The notes: a model not told the origin generated them from the sequence alone. A DNA stretch of 64,000 nucleotides from Microbacterium sp. AG238 (GCF_003610405.1 NZ_RAQC01000001.1:1054001-1118000), one strand, 5' to 3'; numbered from the stretch's first letter, positions 26,146 to 34,394 are shown. A program made the numbers and translations.

Positions 26146-26943
26146 ATGATGCAACGCCGGCGCACGATGATCGAGCGTGACGGTGTCTCGCTCGCGGTGA
26201 CCGAGGCGGGCGGGTCGGGGCCTGCTGTCCTGCTGCTGCACGGGCTGGCGGGCAGCTCGCGCGAGCTCATGCCGACCGCCGAGGCACTCGCCGACCGCCA
26301 CCGGGTGCTGCTGCTCGACCAGCGCGGCCACGGCTTCAGCACGCGACGGCCCGACGATCTCTCGCGCGATGCGTTCGTAGCGGATGCCGTCGCCGTGATC
26401 GAGCGGCTCGCGCCCGGCGAGCGAGTGGCCCTGGTCGGTCAGTCGATGGGCGCGCACACCGCGTTCCTCGCCGCAAGCCACCGCCCCGACCTGGTCAGCC
26501 GGCTCGTGATGCTGGAGGCGCACCCGGCGGGGAGCGCCGATCCACAGGATGCCGCCGACCTCGGCGCCTTCTTCGCCTCGTGGCCGATCCCGTTCGCCGA
26601 CGCTGCCGCCGCCCGGTCGTTCCTCGGCGACTCGCCGCTCACCGAGGCCTGGGTCGCCGACCTCGAGCAGACAGCGTCGGGGTTGCGACCCCGCTTCGAC
26701 GCCGACGTCATGCAGGCCGTGATCACCGCGGTCCACGAGCCACGATGGGCGGAGTGGGAGAACCTCGCGGCGCTGACCACCGCCGTCTTCGCCCACCGCG
26801 GCATGTTCTCCCCCGATCAGCAGGCCGAGCTCGCCGCTCGGCGCCCGGGCACCCGCATCCTGCCCCTCCCCGACGGCAGTCACGACGCCCACCTCGACGC
26901 GTTCGCAGCCTGGGTCCGCGCGCTGCGCGAGTCCCTCGCCTGA
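26146..26943 (+). CDS. alpha/beta hydrolase
   Basis: 265 residues. L-L-H-G-L-A-G oxyanion region, RGHGFST, nucleophile elbow G-Q-S-M-G-A (Ser near 103), and catalytic His in DGSHDAHLDA. It resembles esterase or haloperoxidase-type hydrolases. Two ATG codons lie in tandem at 26146 and 26149; GAGAAT six bases upstream may be a -10 box of a leaderless mRNA. The in-frame codons between 26077 and 26146 lie inside the A3 repeat and are excluded. Confidence 0.85.
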   Translation: MMQRRRTMIERDGVSLAVTEAGGSGPAVLLLHGLAGSSRELMPTAEALADRHRVLLLDQRGHGFSTRRPDDLSRDAFVADAVAVIERLAPGERVALVGQSMGAHTAFLAASHRPDLVSRLVMLEAHPAGSADPQDAADLGAFFASWPIPFADAAAARSFLGDSPLTEAWVADLEQTASGLRPRFDADVMQAVITAVHEPRWAEWENLAALTTAVFAHRGMFSPDQQAELAARRPGTRILPLPDGSHDAHLDAFAAWVRALRESLA

Positions 26944-26966
26944 GGCACCCCTCGCCTGAGGCACCC
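26935..26966. repeat. perfect 16-bp tandem duplication across a stop codon
   Basis: CTCGCCTGAGGCACCC occurs twice without spacer (26935-26950 and 26951-26966). The first copy contains the stop codon of the hydrolase gene; the second abuts quartet element A4. Confidence 0.9.
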
Positions 26967-26967
26967 C

Positions 26968-27041
26968 TCCCGAGCACGCACCCTCACCGCGAACGGGCAC
27001 CATACAGGGTGCGTTCTCGCCACGACGGTGCGCGCTCGCGG
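26968..27041. repeat. quartet palindromic element, copy A4
   Basis: F1 TCCCGAGCACGCACC (26968-26982), F2 CCGCGAACGGGCACC (26987-27001), R1 GGTGCGTTCTCGCC (27008-27021), R2 GGTGCGCGCTCGCGG (27027-27041). Offsets are 19 bp on both sides. It is located downstream of the hydrolase gene. Confidence 0.88.
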
Positions 27042-27178
27042 CACATACGGACCCGGAAGGGTACAACCACGCCGGGCGTGGGCGGAAGGTCGACGGGCTT
27101 CCGCCGGAACGGCCATAGCCTGTCGTCCGCCCCGGGTGCCCGACCGGCACCTGTTCCCGCAAAGAAAGAAGAAGCACC

Positions 27179-27460
27179 ATGCTCTGGACGATCCTCGGCC
27201 TCATCCTCGTCGGACTGATCGCCGGCTTCATCGCGCGCGCCGTCATCCCCGGCAAGCAGAACATCGGCATCCTGATGACGATCGTGCTCGGCATCGTCGG
27301 CTCGTTCGTCGGCGGATTCCTCGGATTCCTCATCTTCAACCACAGCCCCGAGGGTGGCTTCCTGCAGCCGTCGGGCATCATCGGCTCGATCATCGGCGCC
27401 ATCATCGTGCTCGGCATCTACGTCGCGTTCTCGCGCCGCGGCTCGACCCGCACGCGCTGA
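27179..27460 (+). CDS. GlsB/YeaQ/YmgE family stress-response membrane protein
   Basis: 93 residues with three hydrophobic segments and many Gly: LWTILGLILVGLIAGFIARAV, ILMTIVLGIVGSFVGGFLG and GIIGSIIGAIIVLGIYV. This is the transglycosylase-associated (Tag/GlsB) family, often induced by envelope or general stress. The ribosome-binding region is AAGAAAGAAGAAG before ATG. It stands alone between a quartet palindrome and a long inverted repeat. Confidence 0.9.
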   Translation: MLWTILGLILVGLIAGFIARAVIPGKQNIGILMTIVLGIVGSFVGGFLGFLIFNHSPEGGFLQPSGIIGSIIGAIIVLGIYVAFSRRGSTRTR

Positions 27461-27479
27461 CACACCTGCGCACGCGCAT

Positions 27480-27565
27480 CGCGCCAACTCCTCAGATCCG
27501 GCCGGTCCCGCCTCTCGCGGGGACTCGGCACAGCACCGCGGGTCGGAATCTGAGGAGTTGGCGCG
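27480..27565 (+). terminator. long inverted repeat downstream of the GlsB gene
   Basis: CGCGCCAACTCCTCAGAT (27480-27497) and ATCTGAGGAGTTGGCGCG (27548-27565) are perfect 18-bp arms separated by 50 bases. The spacer contains a smaller hairpin. It could end glsB transcription, but the long spacer is unusual for a terminator, so it may be another mobile palindrome. Confidence 0.6.
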
Positions 27566-27631
27566 TCGTCGTCCGGCCGTCTGGACCGCACGAGCCGGAA
27601 TACCGACACCGGCCCGGGCCTTGAACTCATC

Positions 27632-28582
27632 ATGAGCACGATCGGCAACAGCGACCTCTCCGTCTTCCCCCTCGCCCTCGGCGGCAACGTCTTCGGCTGG
27701 ACCGCCGACCGCGACGCGTCGTTCGCGATTCTCGACGCCTTCGTCGAGGGCGGCGGCAACTTCGTCGACACCGCCGACTCGTACAGCGCCTGGGTCCCCG
27801 GCCACACCGGCGGTGAGAGCGAGACCATCATCGGCGAGTGGCTCGCTGCACGCAGCCGCCCCGAGGTCGTCGTGGCGACCAAGGTCAGCCAGCATCCCGA
27901 CTTCCGCGGCCTGTCGGCATCGAACGTCCGTGCCGCGGCCGAAGCCTCACTGAAGCGCCTGGGCGTCGACGCGATCGACCTCTACTACGCCCACTTCGAC
28001 GACGCGGAGACCCCGCTCGACGAGACCGTCGGCGCGTTCGGGCAGCTCGTCGCCGACGGCCTCGTCCGCCACATCGCCGTGTCGAACTACACCGCCGAGC
28101 GCATCGAGGAGTGGCTGCGCATCGCCGACGAGACCGGCGTCGCCCGGCCCGTCGCCATCCAGCCGCACTACAACCTCGTGCACCGCAACGACGTCGAAGA
28201 GACGATCGTGCCGATCGCCGAGCGCGAGAATCTCAGCCTCGTTCCCTACTTCGCCCTCGCCAAGGGCTTCCTGACCGGCAAGTACCGGTCGACGGATGCC
28301 TCCGGGCACGACTCCCCGCGCGCCGAGGGGGCAGCCGTCTACGCGACGCCGCAGGGCCTGCAGATCATCGACACGCTCGAGCGCATCGGTTCCGCGCACG
28401 ATGTCTCTATCGCATCGACGGCACTCGCCTGGCTGCGCTCGCAGCCGACGGTGGTCGCACCGATCGCGAGCGCTTCGCGCCTGGAGCAGGTGCAGGGCCT
28501 CCTCGACGGCGGACGCGTCGAGCTCACCGCCGACGAGGTCGCCGAGCTCACGCGCGTGTCGACCTGGACGCCGGAGGCCTGA
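27632..28582 (+). CDS. aldo/keto reductase (YajO/YccK-like)
   Basis: 316 residues. IGNSDLSVFPLALGGNVFGWT at the start, D-T-A-D-S-Y (Asp, Tyr), VATKVSQ (Lys) and DLYYAHFDD (His) give the AKR tetrad; FLTGKYR and APIASASRLEQVQ are typical of the larger AKR12/13-type enzymes. Substrate unknown. It is followed by an unrelated small membrane protein gene. Confidence 0.9.
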   Translation: MSTIGNSDLSVFPLALGGNVFGWTADRDASFAILDAFVEGGGNFVDTADSYSAWVPGHTGGESETIIGEWLAARSRPEVVVATKVSQHPDFRGLSASNVRAAAEASLKRLGVDAIDLYYAHFDDAETPLDETVGAFGQLVADGLVRHIAVSNYTAERIEEWLRIADETGVARPVAIQPHYNLVHRNDVEETIVPIAERENLSLVPYFALAKGFLTGKYRSTDASGHDSPRAEGAAVYATPQGLQIIDTLERIGSAHDVSIASTALAWLRSQPTVVAPIASASRLEQVQGLLDGGRVELTADEVAELTRVSTWTPEA

Positions 28583-28630
28583 TCGGGGGCATCCTCGGCG
28601 GGCCTGTTCCCGCAGGCTAGGGTTCGGATC

Positions 28631-29080
28631 GTGGGGTGGTCGGTGCTCGGTCTGATGACGAGCATCGCCGTGCTCGCGCCGAATGCGCTGCTGATCGCCT
28701 GGCCGCCACGAGGCCCGGCGCCCGATGCTCGGGTGCCGGTGCCGCTGGCCTGGCTGGAACGCGCCGGACAGGCTCTCTGCCTCGTCGTCCCCGCCATGAC
28801 CGAACCGGGCGGCATCCGACCGTGGTGGGCGCTTCCGACGGCCGTGGCACTCGCGACGTACTACGGGCTGTGGATCCGTTTCCTCCGGGCCGGGCGATGT
28901 CAGGCGATGCTCTACGCGTCCCTGCTCCGGATACCGGTGCCGATGGCGGTGACTCCCGTCGTGGCGTTCCTGGCCGGTGCCGTCTGGCTCGACAACCCGT
29001 GGATGGCCGGCTCGGCACTCGTCTTGGCTGCCGGCCACATCCCTGTCGCGCTGGCCGCTCGTCGTTCGCTCGTCGCGTGA
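28631..29080 (+). CDS. small four-helix membrane protein
   Basis: 149 residues, GTG start with TAGGGT seven bases upstream (leaderless). Hydrophobic segments lie near 2-24, 42-58, 63-85 and 98-145, with several Trp and Pro residues. No family recognised. It lies between an aldo/keto reductase gene and a quartet palindrome. Confidence 0.6.
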   Translation: MGWSVLGLMTSIAVLAPNALLIAWPPRGPAPDARVPVPLAWLERAGQALCLVVPAMTEPGGIRPWWALPTAVALATYYGLWIRFLRAGRCQAMLYASLLRIPVPMAVTPVVAFLAGAVWLDNPWMAGSALVLAAGHIPVALAARRSLVA

Positions 29081-29110
29081 CGCTGACCATGGCCGGACAC
29101 GACACGCGAC

Positions 29111-29190
29111 GCCCGGCTCGGAGAATCACGCGAACCTCGGAGCCCTGAGGCCGCAGGCTCCGAGGTTCGCCGTTTCCTCCGAGGTTCGCC
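29111..29190. repeat. quartet palindromic element, variant D
   Basis: Cores CTCGGAG at 29117 and 29136, then CTCCGAG at 29158 and 29177: both offsets are 19 bp. The best pair, GCGAACCTCGGAGCC (29130-29144) and GGCTCCGAGGTTCGC (29156-29170), is a perfect 15-bp inverted repeat. It lies upstream of the Cys-cluster regulator gene. Confidence 0.82.
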
Positions 29191-29234
29191 CACCGAAGCG
29201 CTCGACCGCGCGAGCAAACCGACAAATTTCACGG

Positions 29235-29269
29235 TGTGGTAAGACCACAGCGTGTTTTCCGTGTTTAAT
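29235..29269 (+). promoter_or_regulatory. operator and promoter of the COG2345-type regulator
   Basis: TGTGGT-AAG-ACCACA (29235-29249) is a perfect 6+6 palindrome with a three-base centre. A -10 box TTTAAT (29264-29269) ends seven bases before ATG 29277, so the mRNA is leaderless and the palindrome covers the -35 region. The same motif occurs in the cydA promoter at 32848. Confidence 0.75.
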
Positions 29270-29276
29270 GAGTCCT

Positions 29277-29903
29277 ATGAGCACCGCGACAGTCGGATAC
29301 AGCGCCATCTCGAGCTACTCCCGCGTCGAGATCCTGCACCTCATCCAGGAGCAGCCCCGCCGGACGATCCTCGAGCTGCAGGAGGCGACCGACCTGCACC
29401 CGAACACCATCCGCGAGCACCTCGCACGCCTGATCTCCGATGGCTTCATCGTGGCGGAGAAGGAACACCGCACCACCCGCGGCCGCCCCCGCGTGCTCTA
29501 CAGCGCCGCCGACGGCGACGCCACCCGCAGCGCGATCCAGCGCCGCAAGGTGCGGGATGCCGCGCAGCGCGGCGACCTCATGCGCCGCGTCCTCACCCTC
29601 GACGTCCCCGACGTGCTCGAGACCCGCGCCCTGCACCAGATCGACGCCCTCGTCGAAGAGCTCGAGGACGAGGGCTTCGACCCGATCATCGACGACACCG
29701 CGCTGACGGTCGACCTCACCCCGTGCGCGCACGCGACGGCGCAGGCCGACCACCGCGAAGTGCTGTGCAGCGTCCACCTCAGCCTGCTGCAGGGCGTGCT
29801 CACCGAGGCGGGCGGCCCCCTCGCCGTCGACGGCATGCGCTCCTCGTGCGACCCGTCGGTGTGCATCATCCAGCTGCTTCACGCCGCCACCACGCACGAC
29901 TGA
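29277..29903 (+). CDS. COG2345-type transcriptional regulator with C-terminal cysteine cluster
   Basis: 208 residues. The N-terminal winged helix (about 15-75) reads RVEILHLIQEQPRRTILELQEATDLHPNTIREHLARL. The C-terminal part (about 145-200) has Cys150, Cys164, Cys191 and Cys196 with Cys164 in the C-x2-H-x6-G pattern of SufR-like/COG2345 regulators that can carry an iron-sulfur cluster. It probably senses redox state, NO or iron-sulfur status. Its promoter carries a palindrome that is repeated in the cydA promoter, so it is likely an autoregulated controller of cytochrome bd. Confidence 0.82.
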   Translation: MSTATVGYSAISSYSRVEILHLIQEQPRRTILELQEATDLHPNTIREHLARLISDGFIVAEKEHRTTRGRPRVLYSAADGDATRSAIQRRKVRDAAQRGDLMRRVLTLDVPDVLETRALHQIDALVEELEDEGFDPIIDDTALTVDLTPCAHATAQADHREVLCSVHLSLLQGVLTEAGGPLAVDGMRSSCDPSVCIIQLLHAATTHD

Positions 29904-29932
29904 TCCCGAGCAGGCCGGGCGCGGGCCCGCCG

Positions 29933-30499
29933 TCAGCGCCGAGAGGCCGCGATCAGCATCGCCGCCGTCGAGCGCGCCAGATCGGTGTCGTGGCCTCGCT
30001 CACGCAACCGCATCGCCAGGTCGCCGCTGACGACGAGAAGCAGTCGCTCCGCGAGCTCGCCCGCGTCGGCGCCCGCGATCGGCCGGGCGAGCTCGGTCAG
30101 TCGGGTGCGCATGCCGACGGTGTCGGCGCGGACGGCGGATGCCACCTCCGGCGGCGGATCGGCGTACTCCGCGGCCGCGCCGAGGAACGCGCACCAGCGC
30201 GATCCGCGCGGCTCGTCGCGAAACGCCGTCAGCGCGTCGAACACCGCCAGCAGTCGCCCCTCGTCGTCGTCGCTGCGCGCGATCGCGGCGTCCCATGTCT
30301 CGAGCCAGGCCCGCTGCCGGCGTTCGAGGGCTGCGGCGAGCACCGCTTCCTTGGTGGCGAATCCGCGGTAGAGCGTCGCCGCCGAGACCCCGGCACGGGC
30401 GATCACGGCGTCGATCGGGGTCGCGGCGATGCCTCGCGTGAAGAAGAGGTCCTCGGCGGCGTCGAGGATGCGTTCCTCCGTGCGCGGCCGCATTCCCAT
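29933..30499 (-). CDS. TetR/AcrR family regulator
   Basis: 188 residues. Helix-turn-helix: ILDAAEDLFFTRGIAATPIDAVIARAGVSAATLYRGFATKEAVLAAAL (about 10-57); the remaining helices form the ligand domain. TAGAGT lies six bases before ATG, indicating a leaderless mRNA. It is divergent from the MFS gene; a 12-bp palindrome at 30526 is its likely operator, so it should repress the pump and perhaps itself. Confidence 0.9.
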   Translation of the reverse strand: MGMRPRTEERILDAAEDLFFTRGIAATPIDAVIARAGVSAATLYRGFATKEAVLAAALERRQRAWLETWDAAIARSDDDEGRLLAVFDALTAFRDEPRGSRWCAFLGAAAEYADPPPEVASAVRADTVGMRTRLTELARPIAGADAGELAERLLLVVSGDLAMRLRERGHDTDLARSTAAMLIAASRR

Positions 30500-30522
30500 G
30501 CCAGCACTCTATGCTCGGGAGA

Positions 30523-31698
30523 GTGAAACGATCGTTTTCGTTTTGGCGATGGGGGCTCGTCGCCTCGGGAGTCGCGCTCATCGCGGCGACCTACGGCCTC
30601 GTCCGCCTCGCCTTCGGACTTCATCTGCCCGACATGAGCGCCGACCTCGGTGTCGACACCGCCGCGGCCGGTCTCGTCTCGGCTGCAGGGTCGATCGTCT
30701 ACGCCCTCGCCGCATGCGTCGGCTTCCTCACCGCCGAGCGCCACCCCCGCGTGCTCGTCGTCGCGGCGACCCTCACGGCGAGCGGCGGGGCCGTCGGGAT
30801 CGCGGCAGCAACGGATGCCGCAGTCTTCGCCCCCGCGGCGGCGATCGCCTCTGCCGGCGCAGGGCTCGCCTCGCCCGCGCTCGTGCGACTGGTCGCACGT
30901 TCGTTCGCCGATCGCGCGTCGAGCACGCCCCAAGCCGTCGTGAACGCGGGAACCGGCCCCGGCCTGGTCATCGCCGGCGCCATCGCCCTGGCACTCACCC
31001 CCGACTGGCGGCTGTGCTGGCTGATCGCGGCGGGAGCCACAGCCGTCGCCGGGATCGCCGTCCTCGCTGCCGATCGCCCGCCGAGGGGCCCATCGGAGGA
31101 CGAGCGGACGGGCCGGGCCGCGCTCGTTCCGCCGCGAGCATGGTGGGCGGCGCATCGCCCCGCGATCGCGGCATCCGTCCTCCTCGGAATCGGCGCGGCG
31201 GCGATCTGGAACTACGGCCGCACCATCCTGGTCGATGCCGGCGGAGCGCCGACGCAATCGGTGCTCGCCTGGATCGTGCTCGGATGCGGCGGCGCCGCCG
31301 TCATCGTCACGTCGCGACCTGTCGCGGGCCTGCAGCCCCGGGCGCTCTGGTTGGTCGGCGCCGTCCTCATCGCCGGCGCGACCCTCGCCCTCGGCGCAGC
31401 TCCGACCCGCACGGTCCTCGCACTCGGCGCGTGCGCCGTGTTCGGGTGGGCCTACGTCACGGCCTCGGGAGCCCTCATCGGGTGGACGACCCAGATCGAC
31501 GCCGGGCACGCGGCGGCCGGCACGGCCCTGCTCTTCGTGACGTTCATGGTCGGGCAGGCGATCGGCGCCGCAGCCCTCGGCGCCCTGCTCCCCGTCGCTG
31601 GGCCGGCGATCGTCTTCGCCGCAGCCGCCGCGATCGCCGTGGCTGGAGGCGCCAGCCTGACCGCACCCGGGAGCCGCCGCGAGGTCGTCGACGCCTGA
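30523..31698 (+). CDS. MFS transporter
   Basis: 391 residues, about 12 hydrophobic helices. The N-terminal half has WGLVASGVALIAATYGLVRLAFGLHLPDMSADLG followed by VYALAACVGFLTAERHPR, as in YbfB/CynX-like exporters. GTG at 30523 has TATGCT seven bases upstream, so it is taken as a leaderless start; ATG 30511 lies within that box. Adjacent divergent TetR gene suggests inducible efflux of an unknown compound. Confidence 0.85.
   Translation: MKRSFSFWRWGLVASGVALIAATYGLVRLAFGLHLPDMSADLGVDTAAAGLVSAAGSIVYALAACVGFLTAERHPRVLVVAATLTASGGAVGIAAATDAAVFAPAAAIASAGAGLASPALVRLVARSFADRASSTPQAVVNAGTGPGLVIAGAIALALTPDWRLCWLIAAGATAVAGIAVLAADRPPRGPSEDERTGRAALVPPRAWWAAHRPAIAASVLLGIGAAAIWNYGRTILVDAGGAPTQSVLAWIVLGCGGAAVIVTSRPVAGLQPRALWLVGAVLIAGATLALGAAPTRTVLALGACAVFGWAYVTASGALIGWTTQIDAGHAAAGTALLFVTFMVGQAIGAAALGALLPVAGPAIVFAAAAAIAVAGGASLTAPGSRREVVDA
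30526..30537. promoter_or_regulatory. palindromic TetR-type operator
   Basis: AAACGATCGTTT, a perfect 12-bp palindrome, overlaps the first codons and transcription start of the MFS gene and lies 27 bases upstream of the divergent TetR gene. Position and symmetry fit the operator of that regulator. Confidence 0.65.
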
Positions 31699-31749
31699 CC
31701 GTGACGATCGCGACGACCCAGGGGTCGCCTTTCCCCCGGTGGTTGCCGG

Positions 31750-32760
31750 TCAGCCGCCGATGGCGTTCATCCCCCGAGCGGGCTGGAGGAACCCGGGATC
31801 GTCGATCGCGTGACCGGCCTTCTTGCCCGCGATGCAGTTGCGCAGCACCCGATCGATCCGCTCGGCCCGCGCCCCCGGCGACATCTCGGAGCGCAGGACC
31901 GGGAGCAGGTCGTACTCGTCGATCGAGAACAGGCAATTGCGCAGCTGGCCGTCGGCCGTCAGCCGCATCCGATCGCACGCACCGCAGAACGGCGCCGTCA
32001 CCGACGCGATGACCCCGACGGTGTGCGGGCCGCCGTCGAGCCGCCACCGTTCGGCAGGCGCACCGCCCCGTCCCGGGACGGGGTCGAGGCTCCAGCGCGC
32101 CGACAGCGCCTCGAGGATCTCTTCACGAGTGACCATGCTCGACCGGTCCCAGGTGTGGCCGGCATCCAAGGGCATCTGCTCGATGAACCTCATCTGGGCG
32201 TCGTGCGCGACGGCGAAGGCCACGAGGTCGGCCAGCTCGTCGTCGTTGACGCCGCGCATCGCGACGGCGTTGATCTTCAGCGGTCGCAGCCCCGACGCCT
32301 GGGCGGCCCGCACACCGTCGAGCACATCGTCGAGTCGGTCGCGACGGGTGAGCGCACGGAAGCGTTCGCGGTCGAGGGTGTCGAGCGAGATGTTCAGGCG
32401 CGCGAGGCCCGCCGCGACGAGGTCGGGAAGCACCTCGGGCAGCCGGATGCCGTTCGTGGTCATCGCGATCTCGATCGGGCCGTCGGGCGACTCGATCGCC
32501 GCGAGTCGCCGCACGATCTCGACGAGGTCGGTGCGCAGCAGCGGCTCACCGCCGGTGAGGCGGAAGGTCGTGATACCCGCCGCGGCGGCGACCGTGGCGA
32601 TCTCGACGATCTCGTCGAGGGTCAGGATGCTCTGGCGGGCGAGCCATTCGTTGCCCTGCTCGGGCATGCAGTAGGTGCACCGCAACGAGCAGCGGTCGGT
32701 CAGCGAGATGCGCAGGTCGCGGTGGACCCGGGCGAATCTGTCGACGAGCGGCTCCCCCAT
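31750..32760 (-). CDS. moaA: GTP 3',8-cyclase
   Basis: 336 residues. Radical-SAM cluster C-S-L-R-C-T-Y-C near residue 24, TFRLTGGEPLLR, a second cluster from C-G-A-C plus a later Cys in LRNCLFS, and the C-terminal G-G required for activity. It makes the first intermediate of the molybdenum cofactor from GTP. TACGCT is six bases before ATG, so it is probably leaderless. It lies 9-13 kb from the other moa/moe genes, separated by the cyd operon, and is divergent from cydA. Confidence 0.96.
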   Translation of the reverse strand: MGEPLVDRFARVHRDLRISLTDRCSLRCTYCMPEQGNEWLARQSILTLDEIVEIATVAAAAGITTFRLTGGEPLLRTDLVEIVRRLAAIESPDGPIEIAMTTNGIRLPEVLPDLVAAGLARLNISLDTLDRERFRALTRRDRLDDVLDGVRAAQASGLRPLKINAVAMRGVNDDELADLVAFAVAHDAQMRFIEQMPLDAGHTWDRSSMVTREEILEALSARWSLDPVPGRGGAPAERWRLDGGPHTVGVIASVTAPFCGACDRMRLTADGQLRNCLFSIDEYDLLPVLRSEMSPGARAERIDRVLRNCIAGKKAGHAIDDPGFLQPARGMNAIGG

Positions 32761-32840
32761 GGGTCGAGCGTAAGCGGCCGAAGCGCACCCGAGGGTCGCT
32801 TGTCGCGAATCGCCACCGCCCGGTGTGGTCTGACAGCGCC

Positions 32841-32869
32841 TTGATAAGTGGTCAGACCACGCGTAGCAT
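32841..32869 (+). promoter_or_regulatory. cydA promoter with embedded palindromic operator
   Basis: TTGATA (32841-32846), 17 bases, TAGCAT (32864-32869). The spacer contains GTGGT-CAG-ACCAC (32848-32860), identical in both arms to the site upstream of the regulator gene at 29277. A degenerate further copy, TGTGGTCTGACAGC, lies at about 32824-32837. Binding in the spacer would block RNA polymerase, so repression is the simplest model. Confidence 0.75.
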
Positions 32870-32956
32870 TATTCCCGGCCGCCCCTGAGACCGGGGAAAA
32901 CCACACTCGATACCTTCAGCCTGTCGAAACCTTCGCCTCCCGAAAGGCACCCGCCG

Positions 32957-34384
32957 ATGGACTTCCTCGATCCGCTCCTGCTGGCCCGCTGGCAGTTCGG
33001 TCTGACGACGCTGTACCACTACCTCTTCGTGCCGCTGACCCTCGGGATGGCTCTCGTCGTGGCGATCTTCCAGTCGGTGTGGCACCGCACGGGTAACGTG
33101 AAGTGGCTGCACCTGACCCGCCTCTTCGGCAAGATCTTCCTGATCAACTTCGCCATGGGCGTCGTGACCGGAATCGTGCAGGAGTTCCAGTTCGGCATGA
33201 ACTGGTCGGCATACTCCCGCTTCGTCGGTGACATCTTCGGTGCTCCGCTGGCTTTCGAGGGCCTCCTCGCCTTCTTCTTCGAGGCGACCTTCATCGGCCT
33301 GTGGATCTTCGGGTGGGACAAGCTGCCGAAGGCGCTCCACCTGTTCTCGATCTGGATGGTCGTGCTCGGCTCGACCCTCTCGGCCTACTTCATCCTCGCG
33401 GCCAACGCCTTCATGCAGAACCCCGTGGGCTACCAGATGGCCGCCGACGGCGGACGGGCGGAACTCATCGATTTCGGCGCCGTCCTCACCAACCCGATCG
33501 TGCTGGCCGCTTTCCCGCACACGATCTTCGCCGCCTGGATGTTCGCCGCCGCCGTCGTCATCGCGGTCGCGGCCTGGCACCTCTCCCGCGCACAGCACAT
33601 CGAGACGATGCGCCCCGCGCTGCGGTTCGGCATGTGGGGCATGATCGTGTCGTTCATCGGCGTCGCGCTCTCGGGCGATCAGCTGAGCCTCGTGATGGTC
33701 GCGACCCAGCCGATGAAGATGGCCGCCGCCGAAGCGATGTTCAACAGCGCGTGCGGAGCAGACGCATCCTTCTCGATCTTCTCCATCGGAACCCCCGACG
33801 GCACCGAAGAGATCTGGTCGCTGCGCGTGCCGTACCTGCTGTCCTTCCTCTCGACGCACAGCTTCGACGGCTGCGTCGAAGGCCTCAACGATCTGCAGGC
33901 GCAGTACACCGAGACCTTCGGGGCCGGCGTCGACTACCGCCCCATCGTGTGGGTCACCTATTGGTCGTTCCGCTGGATGATCGGCCTCGGCGGCGTCGCC
34001 ACCCTCATCTCGGTCGCGGGCCTCTGGCTGACCCGCAAGAAGGCCCAGCGCCCCGTCGCCCGCTGGATGTGGAAGGTCGCGATCTGGTCGGCTCCGCTCC
34101 CCCTCCTCGGCAGCCTCGTCGGCTGGGTGTTCACCGAGATGGGCCGCCAGCCCTGGATCGTTTTCAGCCTCATGCTCACCGAGGACGGCGTCTCACCCAA
34201 CGTCCCCGGATGGACCGTGCTCATCTCGCTGATCGCCTTCACCGCGGTCTACGCCTCGCTCGCGGTCGTCGAGTTCGGGCTCATCCGCAAGGCCGCGCAG
34301 AAGGGGCCCGACCCGCTGCCCGAGCCGGGCTCGCCCGAGGCCGAAGACCCTGCGGCCTCCCACACCCAGACCACCGTCTACTGA
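32957..34384 (+). CDS. cydA: cytochrome bd ubiquinol oxidase subunit I
   Basis: 475 residues with about nine helices. Heme-ligand His near residue 21 (LYHYLFVPLTLG), H in AAFPHTIF, Met in TQPMKMAAAE, and GRQPW in the quinol side. The Q loop is of the short type. It oxidises quinol and reduces oxygen with high affinity in the membrane. It heads the cydA-cydB-cydD-cydC cluster. Confidence 0.97.
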   Translation: MDFLDPLLLARWQFGLTTLYHYLFVPLTLGMALVVAIFQSVWHRTGNVKWLHLTRLFGKIFLINFAMGVVTGIVQEFQFGMNWSAYSRFVGDIFGAPLAFEGLLAFFFEATFIGLWIFGWDKLPKALHLFSIWMVVLGSTLSAYFILAANAFMQNPVGYQMAADGGRAELIDFGAVLTNPIVLAAFPHTIFAAWMFAAAVVIAVAAWHLSRAQHIETMRPALRFGMWGMIVSFIGVALSGDQLSLVMVATQPMKMAAAEAMFNSACGADASFSIFSIGTPDGTEEIWSLRVPYLLSFLSTHSFDGCVEGLNDLQAQYTETFGAGVDYRPIVWVTYWSFRWMIGLGGVATLISVAGLWLTRKKAQRPVARWMWKVAIWSAPLPLLGSLVGWVFTEMGRQPWIVFSLMLTEDGVSPNVPGWTVLISLIAFTAVYASLAVVEFGLIRKAAQKGPDPLPEPGSPEAEDPAASHTQTTVY

Positions 34385-34394
34385 GGAGCACCAC

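Noticed and set aside
26034..27041. CRISPR array, suggested by repeated GAGAACGCACC words
   Set aside because: Copies alternate in orientation as two forward and two reverse units, spacers are only 4 to 6 bases, and there are no cas genes.
24397..27417. A 1006-codon open frame on the minus strand
   Set aside because: It runs antisense through the flavin oxidoreductase, both hydrolases and the GNAT gene, all of which have clear family motifs. Long antisense frames are expected at this GC content, and the translation shows no domain.
31699..31749. Possible tRNA or small RNA between the MFS gene and moaA
   Set aside because: The gap is only about 50 bases and shows no cloverleaf or conserved motif. 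No tRNA was recognised anywhere in the window.
32821..32869. A Rex binding site upstream of cydA
   Set aside because: The known Rex site is TTGTGAA-N6-TTCACAA-like. The palindrome here is GTGGT-CAG-ACCAC, which does not match.
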